From the NCBI RefSeq assembly GCF_030929555.1, contig NZ_JAVFVT010000016.1:62001-126000 (forward strand): a stretch of 64,000 bases of DNA. The letters run 5' to 3'. Source of the stretch: Paenibacillus sp. LHD-117. GTDB taxonomy: Bacteria > Bacillota > Bacilli > Paenibacillales > Paenibacillaceae. A model generated the notes under the pieces. The model saw only the letters and a program-made list of their open reading frames with translations, was not told the origin of the DNA and ran no database searches. The position numbers and the translations under genes are program-made. Shown here piece after piece: positions 15,460 through 23,549 of the stretch (the first letter of the stretch is position 1; each line of letters opens with the position of its first letter).

Positions 15460-17331
15460 ATGGACATAAACGTATTGCGGGACGGGATCCGCCAGCTGGC
15501 GCACGAAGTGATGGGGCGGCAGACTGCCGACGGGTCGTGGCGATTGTGCATGGATACCGGAGTGACGACCGATTGTTACTTTATTATATTGTTAACCGCG
15601 ATGAGAAGAAGGGATGGGGCTTTCATCCATCCGTTAGCCGGGCGCATCGCGTCCATGCAGCAGCCGAACGGGGCATGGAAGCTTTATCCCGACGAGGAAG
15701 GAAGTTTGGAAGCGACGGCCGAAGCTTGTTACGCGCTCCTTTGTTCCGGTTATTACAAGCCATCGGACATGAAGATTCGGCAAGCCAAACAGTTTATCCA
15801 ATCCAAAGGCGGATTGTCCGAAGCAAAAAGCTTGCTGACGCAAGTCGTCTTCGCGGCAACCGGCCAGGCCGAGTGGCCAAAGCAGCTTCGATTGCCGCTG
15901 GAGCTCTTTTTCTCCAAGCTTGGACTGGATCTCTATTCGTTATCCGGGCATGCCCGCGTCCATCTGATCCCGACGCTCGTTATGTCCAATCAGCTGTTCT
16001 CCGTGCGGAACGAATGGATCCCGGATATGTCCGACCTTTTTGTCGGAGGGGCTAGAACTTTCACGAACGATAACACTTGGATATCGGCGCTGAACGTTTT
16101 TTTGTCCGCTTTGCCTTTGGATAGCATACCCGCAATCGGTTCGCCGAACGCGCTTGAGGAAGCGAAAGTTTTTATGCTGGAGAGACTGGAGCCGAACGGT
16201 ACGCTGCTGACGTACTCCACTTCGACCATTCTGATGGCTTTCGCCCTCATGGCGCTGAATGAACCCGAAACGTCCCCGTTGATGGACCAACTGCTGCAAG
16301 GCATCTGGTCGCTTCGATGCCGGGATCGAGCCCATATTCAGACGGCATCGTCGGAAATTTGGGATACGGCCATGATCAGTTATGCCTTAAGGGAATCGGG
16401 ACTGCCAGCTTCCGAGACGTCAACGGCGCTGGAGAATGCGGCATTGTATTTAGCATCCAGGCAGCAAAACCGAATCGGGGATTGGAGCAGAAGAAGTCCC
16501 CATACCGAACCGGGAGGCTGGGGATTCTCGGACGTTAACACCTTATACCCCGACGTTGACGACAGCGTAGCCGCGCTGCGCGCCATTCGGCCTTATTTGA
16601 ACAGGCTCGCAGGTGGACGCGCCAATTGGCAGCGGGGATTGAATTGGGTGCTCGCGCTGCGCAACGACGACGGGGGATGGCCGGCTTTCGAACGAAAGGG
16701 GAGCGCGGTGACGGATCTATTCTTCGCGTTCGAAGGCAAGTCGGATATCGCATCGGACCCGTCAACGATAGATTTGACGAGCAGGGTTCTTGGGTTTCTA
16801 GGCAAGGAGCTTGCGATGACGATCGGACACCGATGGGTGGACGACTCGGTGAAGTGGGTGTTGTCGCGGCAAGAACGGGACGGCAGCTGGTACGGCCGAT
16901 GGGGGATCGCCTACCTTCACGGAACGGGCATGGCCGTGCAAGGTATGTTGTCCGTAGGGCTCGCGAGCGATCATCCGGCGGTCATGAAGGCGGTTGACTG
17001 GCTGCTCGGCATTCAACAAGCTGATGGCGGTTGGGGCGAATCCTGCATGAGTGATGAAGTGAAGCGGTACGTGCCTTTGTCCGCAAGCACGCCCTCCCAA
17101 ACGGCTTGGGCAATGGACGCCCTAATCGCGGCAAACGGCCAAGCGACGCCGGAGATGGAACGAGGAGCCGAAGCGCTTCTGCGATCGGTGCAGAAGCGGG
17201 ATTGGACTTATTCGTATCCGACGGGAGCGATGCTTCCCGGCAGCCTGTATGCCCATTATCCAAGCAACAACTACATTTGGCCGTTGCTTACTTTATCCGC
17301 TTATGCGAAAAAATACGGCGCTCAAGCTTAA
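15460..17331 (+). CDS. sqhC: Sporulenol synthase / squalene-hopene cyclase family triterpene cyclase
   Basis: A 623-residue cyclase with many QW repeats (QNRIGDWSRR, RNDDGGWPAF, QERDGSWYGRWG, QQADGGWGES) and the protonating DVDD motif at residues 365-368. Length and order of motifs agree well with B. subtilis SqhC, which cyclises tetraprenyl-beta-curcumene to sporulenol during sporulation; squalene is the alternative substrate. Like SqhC it lacks a signal peptide and should bind the membrane face as a monotopic protein. ATG 15460 is chosen because GGAG lies 6 bases upstream and homology starts there; ATG 15448 is possible. No prenyltransferase gene is nearby. Confidence 0.85.
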   Translation: MDINVLRDGIRQLAHEVMGRQTADGSWRLCMDTGVTTDCYFIILLTAMRRRDGAFIHPLAGRIASMQQPNGAWKLYPDEEGSLEATAEACYALLCSGYYKPSDMKIRQAKQFIQSKGGLSEAKSLLTQVVFAATGQAEWPKQLRLPLELFFSKLGLDLYSLSGHARVHLIPTLVMSNQLFSVRNEWIPDMSDLFVGGARTFTNDNTWISALNVFLSALPLDSIPAIGSPNALEEAKVFMLERLEPNGTLLTYSTSTILMAFALMALNEPETSPLMDQLLQGIWSLRCRDRAHIQTASSEIWDTAMISYALRESGLPASETSTALENAALYLASRQQNRIGDWSRRSPHTEPGGWGFSDVNTLYPDVDDSVAALRAIRPYLNRLAGGRANWQRGLNWVLALRNDDGGWPAFERKGSAVTDLFFAFEGKSDIASDPSTIDLTSRVLGFLGKELAMTIGHRWVDDSVKWVLSRQERDGSWYGRWGIAYLHGTGMAVQGMLSVGLASDHPAVMKAVDWLLGIQQADGGWGESCMSDEVKRYVPLSASTPSQTAWAMDALIAANGQATPEMERGAEALLRSVQKRDWTYSYPTGAMLPGSLYAHYPSNNYIWPLLTLSAYAKKYGAQA

Positions 17332-17363
17332 ACGGCTGTCGCCGTCCTCCGCGTTCAAAAACA

Positions 17364-17406
17364 AATCGCCCTCCTGCTGCGAGTGCTTCGAGGCAGGAGG
17401 GCGATT
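17364..17406 (-). terminator. Terminator for the SDR gene at 17444
   Basis: Perfect 14-base arms AATCGCCCTCCTGC/GCAGGAGGGCGATT with a 15-base loop; on the minus strand the stem is followed by TGTTTTTG. Confidence 0.7.
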
Positions 17407-17443
17407 CGATGAGAGCATCTTTCAGGCAAAAAATCCTCCGTCT

Positions 17444-18196
17444 TTACTTCGCCGTAACGCCGCCGTCGACCGGCAGCTCGACGCCAGTGATGTAAGAAGC
17501 ATCGTCCGAAGCCAGGAACAGCACGGCACGCGCCACTTCCGAAGCCTCCCCGACTCTAGGCAGAGCCGTCTGGGACAGGAACCACTGCAGCATCTGCGGA
17601 TCGTTCACGAACTGGCTGCTCATCGGGGTCGAGATAAACCCCGGATGCACGGAGTTCACGCGGATATGGTGCTGGCCGTAGTCGACCGCCGCGGCTTTGC
17701 TTAACATCCGGACCGCGCCCTTGGAGGCTGTGTAGGCGCCGGCTCCGCTGCCGCCAGTCAATCCCGCGATGGAAGAGATATTAATGATCGAACCGCCGCC
17801 GTTTTCGATCATGTTCGGCACGACGTATTTCATGCCGAGGAACACGCTTGTCACGTTAATGGCCATCACTTTGTTCCATTGCTCTACGGTCGTGTCCAGC
17901 AACCCCGCAGGCATCGAAATGCCCGCGTTGTTCACGAGCACGTCCACCTTGCCGTAACGTTTCGCCGTCTCCGACACGACCTCCGCCCATTGCTCCTCGG
18001 AAGCGACGTCATGCCTCATCGCGAAAGCTTCTCCGCCTTCCTCGCGAATGGTTGCCGCCACCGCCCGAACGGCCTCTTCGTTAATGTCGGTCAGCACGAC
18101 GCTTGCGCCTTCCCGTGCCAGCAAACGGGCTTCCTCCAGTCCCATGCCGCTTCCCGCTCCCGTTACGATTGCCGTTTTGCCGCTTAATCTAGTCAT
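17444..18196 (-). CDS. SDR family oxidoreductase (module 1)
   Basis: A classical SDR of 250 residues: TGAGSGMG cofactor loop, DVAS, NNAGI, catalytic Ser in INISSIAG, YTASK active-site pair and the C-terminal ITGVELPVDGG typical of FabG-like and alcohol dehydrogenase SDRs. Acidic DIN after the second strand suggests NAD(H). GGGGAGG precedes ATG 18196. It is divergent from a TetR regulator, with a palindromic operator between them. The same arrangement, with related proteins and a similar operator, recurs at 56.6-58.2 kb. Confidence 0.9.
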   Translation of the reverse strand: MTRLSGKTAIVTGAGSGMGLEEARLLAREGASVVLTDINEEAVRAVAATIREEGGEAFAMRHDVASEEQWAEVVSETAKRYGKVDVLVNNAGISMPAGLLDTTVEQWNKVMAINVTSVFLGMKYVVPNMIENGGGSIINISSIAGLTGGSGAGAYTASKGAVRMLSKAAAVDYGQHHIRVNSVHPGFISTPMSSQFVNDPQMLQWFLSQTALPRVGEASEVARAVLFLASDDASYITGVELPVDGGVTAK

Positions 18197-18238
18197 AGGA
18201 TAGCCTCCCCAAGGTGAATGAATAGTTTGTTTGTGAAA

Positions 18239-18264
18239 ATGATAGTAATAACTATCACTATCAT
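18239..18264. promoter_or_regulatory. Probable TetR operator, module 1
   Basis: GATAGTAATAACTATC at 18241-18256 is a perfect palindrome, extended by a further ACTATCAT half-site. It lies 45 bases upstream of the SDR start and between the divergent SDR and TetR genes. It closely resembles the palindrome at 57365-57379 in the second TetR/SDR module. Confidence 0.65.
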
Positions 18265-18382
18265 AATTAATTATATCACTAGCTTCGAATTTGTTCAATC
18301 TCGCCCCGACGGCGATGACGCGCCTTGTGATGCGGACGGACGATGGGTATAATTTGGTCATAATGGAGAGAAGGAGAACCGT

Positions 18383-19036
18383 ATGAAACCGCAGGAACGT
18401 TACAAGCAAGAGAGAACCGACATCAAACAGCAGCGTCATGACAACATCGTAAAAGCGGCCGAGGCGGTTATTTTCCGCAAGGGAATCGAAGGCGCCACGA
18501 TGAACGATATCGCCGCCGAAGCGAACGTCGGCGTGGCGACCGTATTCCGATACTTCCCGTCGAAGGAGAAGCTTGTGCTGGAGTTGTCGGCAGGCATAAT
18601 GGAGGAAACGCGCAAAGCGTTCGAGTCCATAGCCGCAAGCCAGACCGACTGTCTGGGCAAGGTCGAGATGCTTTTCGATTATTTTATAACCATGCTAGAG
18701 ACTAATCGCAGTCCCTTCGTTAAATTTCTTGAGGAAATGCATCTCAGCATGGCCCATGGCGGGGAAAAAGAAGAGGAGACGTACCGTGACGGACTCGCGG
18801 ATCGCAAAATCTTCGCCGTATTCGTTTCGATTATTGAGGAAGGAACGAAAGACGGATCGCTTCGAGGGGACTTGCCGATCCAGGACGTGTTAATTACGCT
18901 GGTGAACGCGTTCGGTCAATTCGCCAGTAAGCTGGCCTTTCACAAAAACGTGCTGATGCTGCCGTCGGACGTGGAGCCGGAACGCCAGCTATCGCTCGTC
19001 AAAGAGATGATGCTGGACTACATCCGGCCGAGATAG
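18383..19036 (+). CDS. TetR family transcriptional regulator (module 1)
   Basis: A 217-residue TetR protein. The N-terminal HTH reads IVKAAEAVIFRKGIEGATMN, then DIAAEANVGVATVFRYFPSK with EKLVLELSAG; the rest is an all-helical ligand-binding and dimer domain. AGAAGGAGAA lies 5 bases before ATG 18383. It probably represses the divergent SDR gene. The protein shares the VGVATVFRYFP-KEKL core and the C-terminal QLxLxKExxLDYxxx pattern with the TetR at 56616-57272, so the two modules look paralogous. Confidence 0.9.
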   Translation: MKPQERYKQERTDIKQQRHDNIVKAAEAVIFRKGIEGATMNDIAAEANVGVATVFRYFPSKEKLVLELSAGIMEETRKAFESIAASQTDCLGKVEMLFDYFITMLETNRSPFVKFLEEMHLSMAHGGEKEEETYRDGLADRKIFAVFVSIIEEGTKDGSLRGDLPIQDVLITLVNAFGQFASKLAFHKNVLMLPSDVEPERQLSLVKEMMLDYIRPR

Positions 19037-19053
19037 CGAATAGACAAGGAAAA

Positions 19054-19099
19054 GACGCTTTCCTTCCCCGCGGCGTGCGGAGACGAAAGCGCCTTTTTT
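19054..19099 (+). terminator. Terminator of the TetR gene
   Basis: GACGCTTTC and GAAAGCGCC arms, loop of about 22 bases, then T6. The T run is shared with the left end of the repeat element that starts at 19094. Confidence 0.7.
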
Positions 19100-19255
19100 G
19101 ACCACATCAGAAAGTTTAAGTTCTTTAAAGCGATAAAGCGTAAAGGAGATCTTTCTGATTGGCGATAAAAACTTCCCTATGCTTACGAAGCTGCTTTGCT
19201 TTGCAAAGCTGTAGGTCGCACATCTTCGAATTACTCCGTTAGGAGTTTTTCTCAT
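19094..19255 (+). repeat. Structured intergenic repeat, copy 1
   Basis: This 162-base element begins TTTTTTGACCACAT, carries a hairpin closed by CAGAAAG/CTTTCTG, continues ATTGGCGATAAAA, then a GCTTTGC/GCAAAGC hairpin, then GGTCGCACATCTTCGA and ends with ACTCC-GTTA-GGAGT plus TTTTCTCAT, a terminator-like hairpin. The same order of conserved blocks occurs in reverse at 36882-37008. It fills the space between the convergent TetR and aldo-keto reductase genes. Confidence 0.7.
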
Positions 19256-19276
19256 AAAATCGCTACTGAAAATATT

Positions 19277-20197
19277 CTAAGGTACGATATTGCCTGCGGC
19301 TTTGTAGATGCCGTACCATTCTTCGCGCGTCATCGGAATGTCGGAGCCTTGGCAGGAATCCTTCAGGCGGCCAACGTTCGTGGTGCCGAGCACGACTTGG
19401 ATGTTCGCCGGATGTCTCGTAATCCAAGCGACGGCGATTGCCGTATTCGTCACGCCGTATTTGTCCGCCAGCGTGTCGATCAGGGCGTTGAGTTCCGGGT
19501 ATTCTTCGAGGTCGCCCAGGAATGGGCCGTTGAAGAAACCTTTCTGGAACGGGGACCATGCTTGTACCGTGATATCGTGCAAGCGGCTGTAATCCAGGAT
19601 GCCGCCATCGCGATTCACGGATTGGTCGACGTTCATGTTCAGCGCGATGCCGGAATCGATCAGCTTCGTATGCGTGATGCTGTACTGGAGCTGATTGACG
19701 ACGAGCGGCTGCTTCACGTATTTTTTGAGCAGCTCGATTTGCATCGGAGTATGGTTGGATACGCCGAAGTGGCGCACTTTGCCGCTTGTCTGCAGCTGAT
19801 CGAACGCCTCTGCGACTTCTTCGGGCTCCACAAGCGCATCCGGGCGATGCAGCAGCAGGATGTCCAAGTAATCCGTGTTCAGTCTATTAAGGATGCCGTC
19901 GACGGATGCAAGGATATGCTCCTTGGAGAAGTCGAAGTATCCTTTCCGAATGCCGCATTTGCTCTGAATGATCATCTTCTCGCGCAAGCTCGCGTTCATG
20001 CCGATCGCTTGGGAGAAATGCGTCTCGCATTCGCCTCCGCCGTAAATATCCGCATGGTCGAAGAAGTTGATGTTCTCCTCCATGGCGGTTCTAATCAACG
20101 TTTCCGTCTCCTGCAAGGTCAGCTGCATAATGCGCATGCAGCCCAGGATGAGGTTGGAAACCTGCAAATCCGTTTTGGCTATCGGAATGTATTTCAT
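19277..20197 (-). CDS. Aldo/keto reductase
   Basis: A 306-residue TIM-barrel oxidoreductase of the AKR superfamily. The tetrad is visible: Asp and Tyr in FFDHADIYGGG, Lys in IIQSKCG, His in LLLHRPD. The NADP-contacting end VLGTTNVGRLKDS is typical of AKR11-like YdhF enzymes. AAAGGAG lies 10 bases before ATG 20197. It is divergent from a MerR regulator, and its promoter has the 19-base spacer and central palindrome of MerR-activated promoters, so it is probably induced by an electrophile such as an aldehyde. Confidence 0.92.
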   Translation of the reverse strand: MKYIPIAKTDLQVSNLILGCMRIMQLTLQETETLIRTAMEENINFFDHADIYGGGECETHFSQAIGMNASLREKMIIQSKCGIRKGYFDFSKEHILASVDGILNRLNTDYLDILLLHRPDALVEPEEVAEAFDQLQTSGKVRHFGVSNHTPMQIELLKKYVKQPLVVNQLQYSITHTKLIDSGIALNMNVDQSVNRDGGILDYSRLHDITVQAWSPFQKGFFNGPFLGDLEEYPELNALIDTLADKYGVTNTAIAVAWITRHPANIQVVLGTTNVGRLKDSCQGSDIPMTREEWYGIYKAAGNIVP

Positions 20198-20232
20198 GAC
20201 GTAGCGGCTCCTTTCGGTTCTTATTCATCTAC

Positions 20233-20263
20233 AAGATAAACGATAGAGTGGACTCTAGGTCAA
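20233..20263 (-). promoter_or_regulatory. MerR-type promoter of the aldo/keto reductase gene
   Basis: On the minus strand TTGACC (20263-20258) and TATCTT (20238-20233) are separated by 19 bases, longer than the usual 17, and the spacer holds the perfect palindrome TAGAGTCCACTCTA (20257-20244). This is the classic layout for activation by MerR proteins. Confidence 0.8.
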
Positions 20264-20372
20264 CTGTTTGGCCAAAAGAAATTGACAATCGGCGATCGTT
20301 GGCGTAACCTCTAAGCACTTAAACACTTTTTGAACAACCTCTTTATATGTAAAAGAAAGCAGGCATGCGGAA

Positions 20373-20759
20373 ATGACGTATACGATCTCGCAGGTGGCGG
20401 AGAGAACCAAGTTATCCATCCATACCATTCGCTATTATGACAAAGAAGGACTTCTGCCTTTCATCGACCGCAGGAACGGGACAAGGGTATTTCATGAGCA
20501 GGATATCGATTGGATCGATCTGATCTGCTGCTTGAAGAATACGGGAATGCCGATCAAGGACATTCGAACCTTTATCGAGCATTGCACGGACAACGATGCC
20601 GTTCTCGACAAAGGCCTTCAAATTCTCGTCAACCATAAGCGGCACGTCGAAGAGCAGCTGGAGGACATCAAGTGCAGCTTGGAGACGATCGAATACAAGA
20701 TCAACCATCTTCCGCAGATGTACCGGGAGAAGTTCGCGAAGGAGCCGACGTTACCTTAA
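20373..20759 (+). CDS. MerR family transcriptional regulator, AdhR-like
   Basis: A 128-residue MerR protein: HTH YTISQVAERTKLSIHTIRYY with the wing DKEGLLPFIDR, a dimerisation helix (RHVEEQLEDIKCSLETIEYK) and a short C-terminus without a large ligand domain. A single Cys-Cys pair (LICCLKNTGMPIKDI) sits in the position of the reactive cysteine of AdhR/NmlR-type regulators that sense aldehydes or thiol stress. It has its own promoter-like TTGACA at 20282-20287 with TAACCT 17 bases on. It should activate the divergent aldo/keto reductase gene. Confidence 0.9.
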   Translation: MTYTISQVAERTKLSIHTIRYYDKEGLLPFIDRRNGTRVFHEQDIDWIDLICCLKNTGMPIKDIRTFIEHCTDNDAVLDKGLQILVNHKRHVEEQLEDIKCSLETIEYKINHLPQMYREKFAKEPTLP

Positions 20760-20839
20760 CCGTATAACGGAAACGAACTAAACAATCCAATTATATGATA
20801 AAATGGTACTGAAATCTATTTAAAGAAGGTAGGGATATC

Positions 20840-21262
20840 ATGTCCGCGTTCAAGGATTTATGGATTAATCTTCCTGTGAAGGACCTTGGCCGTTCCAAGG
20901 CGTTTTTCGCCAAGCTCGGCTTTGTCTTCCATCCCCGGCACGAAGGCCGCGACGATGCGGCGGCGCTAGTCGTCGGGGAACAGAAAGTGATCGTGATGCT
21001 GGTCCCCGAATCGACGTTCCAATCGTATACCGGCAACGAAATATCCGATACGTCCAGAGGAAATGAGGTATTGGTGTCGCTCGGCGTGAACAGCAAGGAA
21101 GAAGTGGACGAAATTTTGCGCAATGCGGTAGAAGCGGGCGGGAGCGTCCATGGAAAACCCAATGACCAGGGCTGGTTATACGGCGCCAACTTCATCGATC
21201 TCGACGGCCATCGTTGGAACTTGCTCTACATGGATATGAGCAAAGCTCCCGCTGAATTTTAG
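20840..21262 (+). CDS. VOC (glyoxalase/bleomycin-resistance) family protein
   Basis: A 140-residue protein with two beta-alpha-beta-beta-beta units: LWINLPVKDLGRSKAFFAKL opens the first, and DQGWLYGANFIDLDGHRWNL closes the second with the DLDGH motif that provides a metal-ligand position. VOC proteins include glyoxalases, dioxygenases and antibiotic-binding proteins; this one resembles the YaeR/PhnB-like group of unknown substrate. GAAGG lies about 9 bases before ATG 20840. It is convergent with the sensor kinase gene, with only a 1-base gap. Confidence 0.85.
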   Translation: MSAFKDLWINLPVKDLGRSKAFFAKLGFVFHPRHEGRDDAAALVVGEQKVIVMLVPESTFQSYTGNEISDTSRGNEVLVSLGVNSKEEVDEILRNAVEAGGSVHGKPNDQGWLYGANFIDLDGHRWNLLYMDMSKAPAEF

Positions 21263-21263
21263 G

Positions 21264-22649
21264 TTAATCGGATGGATGGCGGAAGGGCGGGAATGACATG
21301 ACGAATGTCACGCCGCCCTCCTGCCCGTTGCTTGCGGCGATACGCCCGCGGCACCGTTCCACGATCGCGCGCGATATCGCGAGGCCTAACCCGGTTTCCC
21401 CGTTGCTGCCTTTCGCGAACCGTTGGAACAGCCGAGGGAGCAGCTCGTCCGGGATACCGTCGCCGTCGTCCGTTACTTCAAGCTTGATGCCTTGTTCGTT
21501 AGCGCTGGCGCGCAGCCGGATCGTCGTTCTGGCGTGACGCGTCGCGTTTCCCGCGATGTTCAACAAAGCTTGAAGCAGCTTCTCACGATCGGCCCTGATC
21601 ACCATTTCGCTGTCGGTAATCAAGATATCGAGGCGCAATCCTCTTTTGACCAGCATCGGCTTTACTCTCTCCGCCGTCTCCCGGATCAACTCCCCTACAG
21701 GAACGTCTTCCATTCGGAAAATGCCTTCTTCGCTTTCGAGTTTGGCCAGAAGGATCATTTCCGTCACGATTTTTTTTAACCGCTCGCATTCGTTTGCGAT
21801 GACATCTAGTCCTTTATCCGCCCGCTCGCCGGTAAAAATGCCGTCTTTAATGCCTTCCGCGTACCCTTGAATCGACATCAAAGGCGTCTTCAATTCATGC
21901 GAAGCGTTCTGGAAAAATTGTTTCTGCGCGTCTTGAAATCGCTGCAGCTCCCCGGCCAGCACGTAGACGCTTCGCGCCACTTCCCCGATTTCGCCTTTAG
22001 TTTCCACCACTTTAACTTCCGAGAACCGACGGTTTTCAACCTTCTTCAGTTCCGTTCTAAGCTTGCCGAGCGGCGTCACGAGCCGTTTGGTGATATACAT
22101 GCTCATGAGGAAGGTTAAGAGGCCGCCGATCAACAAGATGACCAACATCCGTTGGAACAAGTCAAATTGCAACGTTCGCACTTCGCTTAGGGGCGTCGCC
22201 ATAATGGTCGTTATGCCTTGCATGACTTCGGAGTTTTGGTCGAGCAGAGGGGGCGATAAAGTTTCCACGATATATTTATCGTCCGCGCCTTGCCAGAACC
22301 CATCGGCTGCGCTTTGCTGCTTCAGTTGATCGACTAGCGCTGCGGCTTGTTCATCGCTCATGGTGCTGTAAACGACTTTTTTGCTTGGCGTGATGAGAAT
22401 CGCTTCCATTTTGCCCGTTAAGATTGCGTCTTTCGGCCAATTTCCGACCGGTATCGATGGCGTTAGCTTTTCGGCCGGAATGGTGGGAACTGTAAGTTGC
22501 ATCAGCTTGCTGCCCTGCTCCCGCATTTCCTTCCGCTCGCCATCCACGAGCGTGTCCAGCAACAGGGGATAGATGAGAGCGGCCGTTATCGCCAATATGC
22601 AAAGCAGCAATAATCCGATAGACAAATTTAGCCGATAGATGAGTTTCAT
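21264..22649 (-). CDS. Two-component sensor histidine kinase
   Basis: A 461-residue membrane kinase. Transmembrane segments lie at about 9-30 and 168-187, enclosing an extracytoplasmic sensor of 135 residues. A HAMP domain (188-240) is followed by the HisKA dimer helix with phospho-acceptor H251 (NASHELKTPL) and a HATPase_c domain with N box (LLNIAGNATRHA), G1 (DDGDGIP) and G2 (GETGLGLAIS). Its response regulator gene lies 9 bases upstream, so the pair is cotranscribed. The stimulus is unknown; the neighbouring divergent ABC importer is a candidate target. Confidence 0.93.
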   Translation of the reverse strand: MKLIYRLNLSIGLLLLCILAITAALIYPLLLDTLVDGERKEMREQGSKLMQLTVPTIPAEKLTPSIPVGNWPKDAILTGKMEAILITPSKKVVYSTMSDEQAAALVDQLKQQSAADGFWQGADDKYIVETLSPPLLDQNSEVMQGITTIMATPLSEVRTLQFDLFQRMLVILLIGGLLTFLMSMYITKRLVTPLGKLRTELKKVENRRFSEVKVVETKGEIGEVARSVYVLAGELQRFQDAQKQFFQNASHELKTPLMSIQGYAEGIKDGIFTGERADKGLDVIANECERLKKIVTEMILLAKLESEEGIFRMEDVPVGELIRETAERVKPMLVKRGLRLDILITDSEMVIRADREKLLQALLNIAGNATRHARTTIRLRASANEQGIKLEVTDDGDGIPDELLPRLFQRFAKGSNGETGLGLAISRAIVERCRGRIAASNGQEGGVTFVMSFPPFRHPSD

Positions 22650-22658
22650 TATTAAGAC

Positions 22659-23348
22659 CTACTTTCCTTCCTCCCTCAGTCTATAACCGTGTCCCCATAC
22701 GGTCTCGACGGGAAGCTCGTTTATTTTCCTGCGAAGCCGCTTGACCAGATCGTCGATGGCCCGGTCGCTCCCGTAATAATCCTCTCCCCATACCAAAGTG
22801 AGGAGCTCTTCCCGAGAGAAAGCGCGATTCGGATGTTCCGCGAACGTTTGCAGCAGCTTAAACTCTTTTAGCGTCATCTCGATCTCCAGCCCCTGCCAGA
22901 ATACCCGCCTTTCTTCGAGCGAAAGCTTCAGGTCGCCGATCTCCATAGCCGCCCCTTGTTTGGGAGCCGATTGGCGAATGGAGCCGATGCGATGGAACAG
23001 CCGGTTCACGCGCGCGACTAATTCCCTCGGGCTGAATGGTTTGGTTAAATAATCGTCGCTGCCAAGCTCCAGGCCGAGCACTTTATCGACTTCCTCGTCC
23101 CGCGCCGAGATCATAATGATAGGAACCTCCGCTTCCTTGCGGATATTGCGGCAAAAGTCGAAGCCGCTCATGCCGGGCAGCATGATATCGAGCACCCACA
23201 TATCCGGCGGATCGTTCCTCCACAGCTCCCATGCTTCCTCCGCCGAAGATAGCAGAATCGTCCGGTAGCCTTCTTTCTCCAAATAAGCTTCAACGATTTC
23301 GCGTATTTGATGATCGTCGTCCACGACGGCGATTTGGTAGGATTTCAT
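22659..23348 (-). CDS. OmpR/PhoB family response regulator
   Basis: A 229-residue regulator with receiver domain (acidic pocket D10-D12, phosphorylation site D54 in WVLDIMLPG, K103 in LTKPF) and a C-terminal winged helix (FSREELLTLVWGEDYYGSDR, IDDLVKRLRRKINELP, VWGHGYRL). ATG 23348 is chosen because GGAGG lies 9 bases upstream; the frame extends ten codons further without a ribosome binding site. It heads the operon with the sensor kinase. Confidence 0.94.
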   Translation of the reverse strand: MKSYQIAVVDDDHQIREIVEAYLEKEGYRTILLSSAEEAWELWRNDPPDMWVLDIMLPGMSGFDFCRNIRKEAEVPIIMISARDEEVDKVLGLELGSDDYLTKPFSPRELVARVNRLFHRIGSIRQSAPKQGAAMEIGDLKLSLEERRVFWQGLEIEMTLKEFKLLQTFAEHPNRAFSREELLTLVWGEDYYGSDRAIDDLVKRLRRKINELPVETVWGHGYRLREEGK

Positions 23349-23549
23349 GTCAATGGGCCTCCAAATTCCAAACTCCAATCTCTAAACAACCACCATTGTA
23401 TCAAAAAAGCGATCGCGCTTGGCCGATTCCACACTTTTTACACAGTTATCCCAAAGCTTTGCCGGATATGACTTGTACACTAATACCTGTGGAAACGGTG
23501 AATCCGATCCGCTGCGCGCTAACCGAATAAACATGCATTGGAGGATTAC

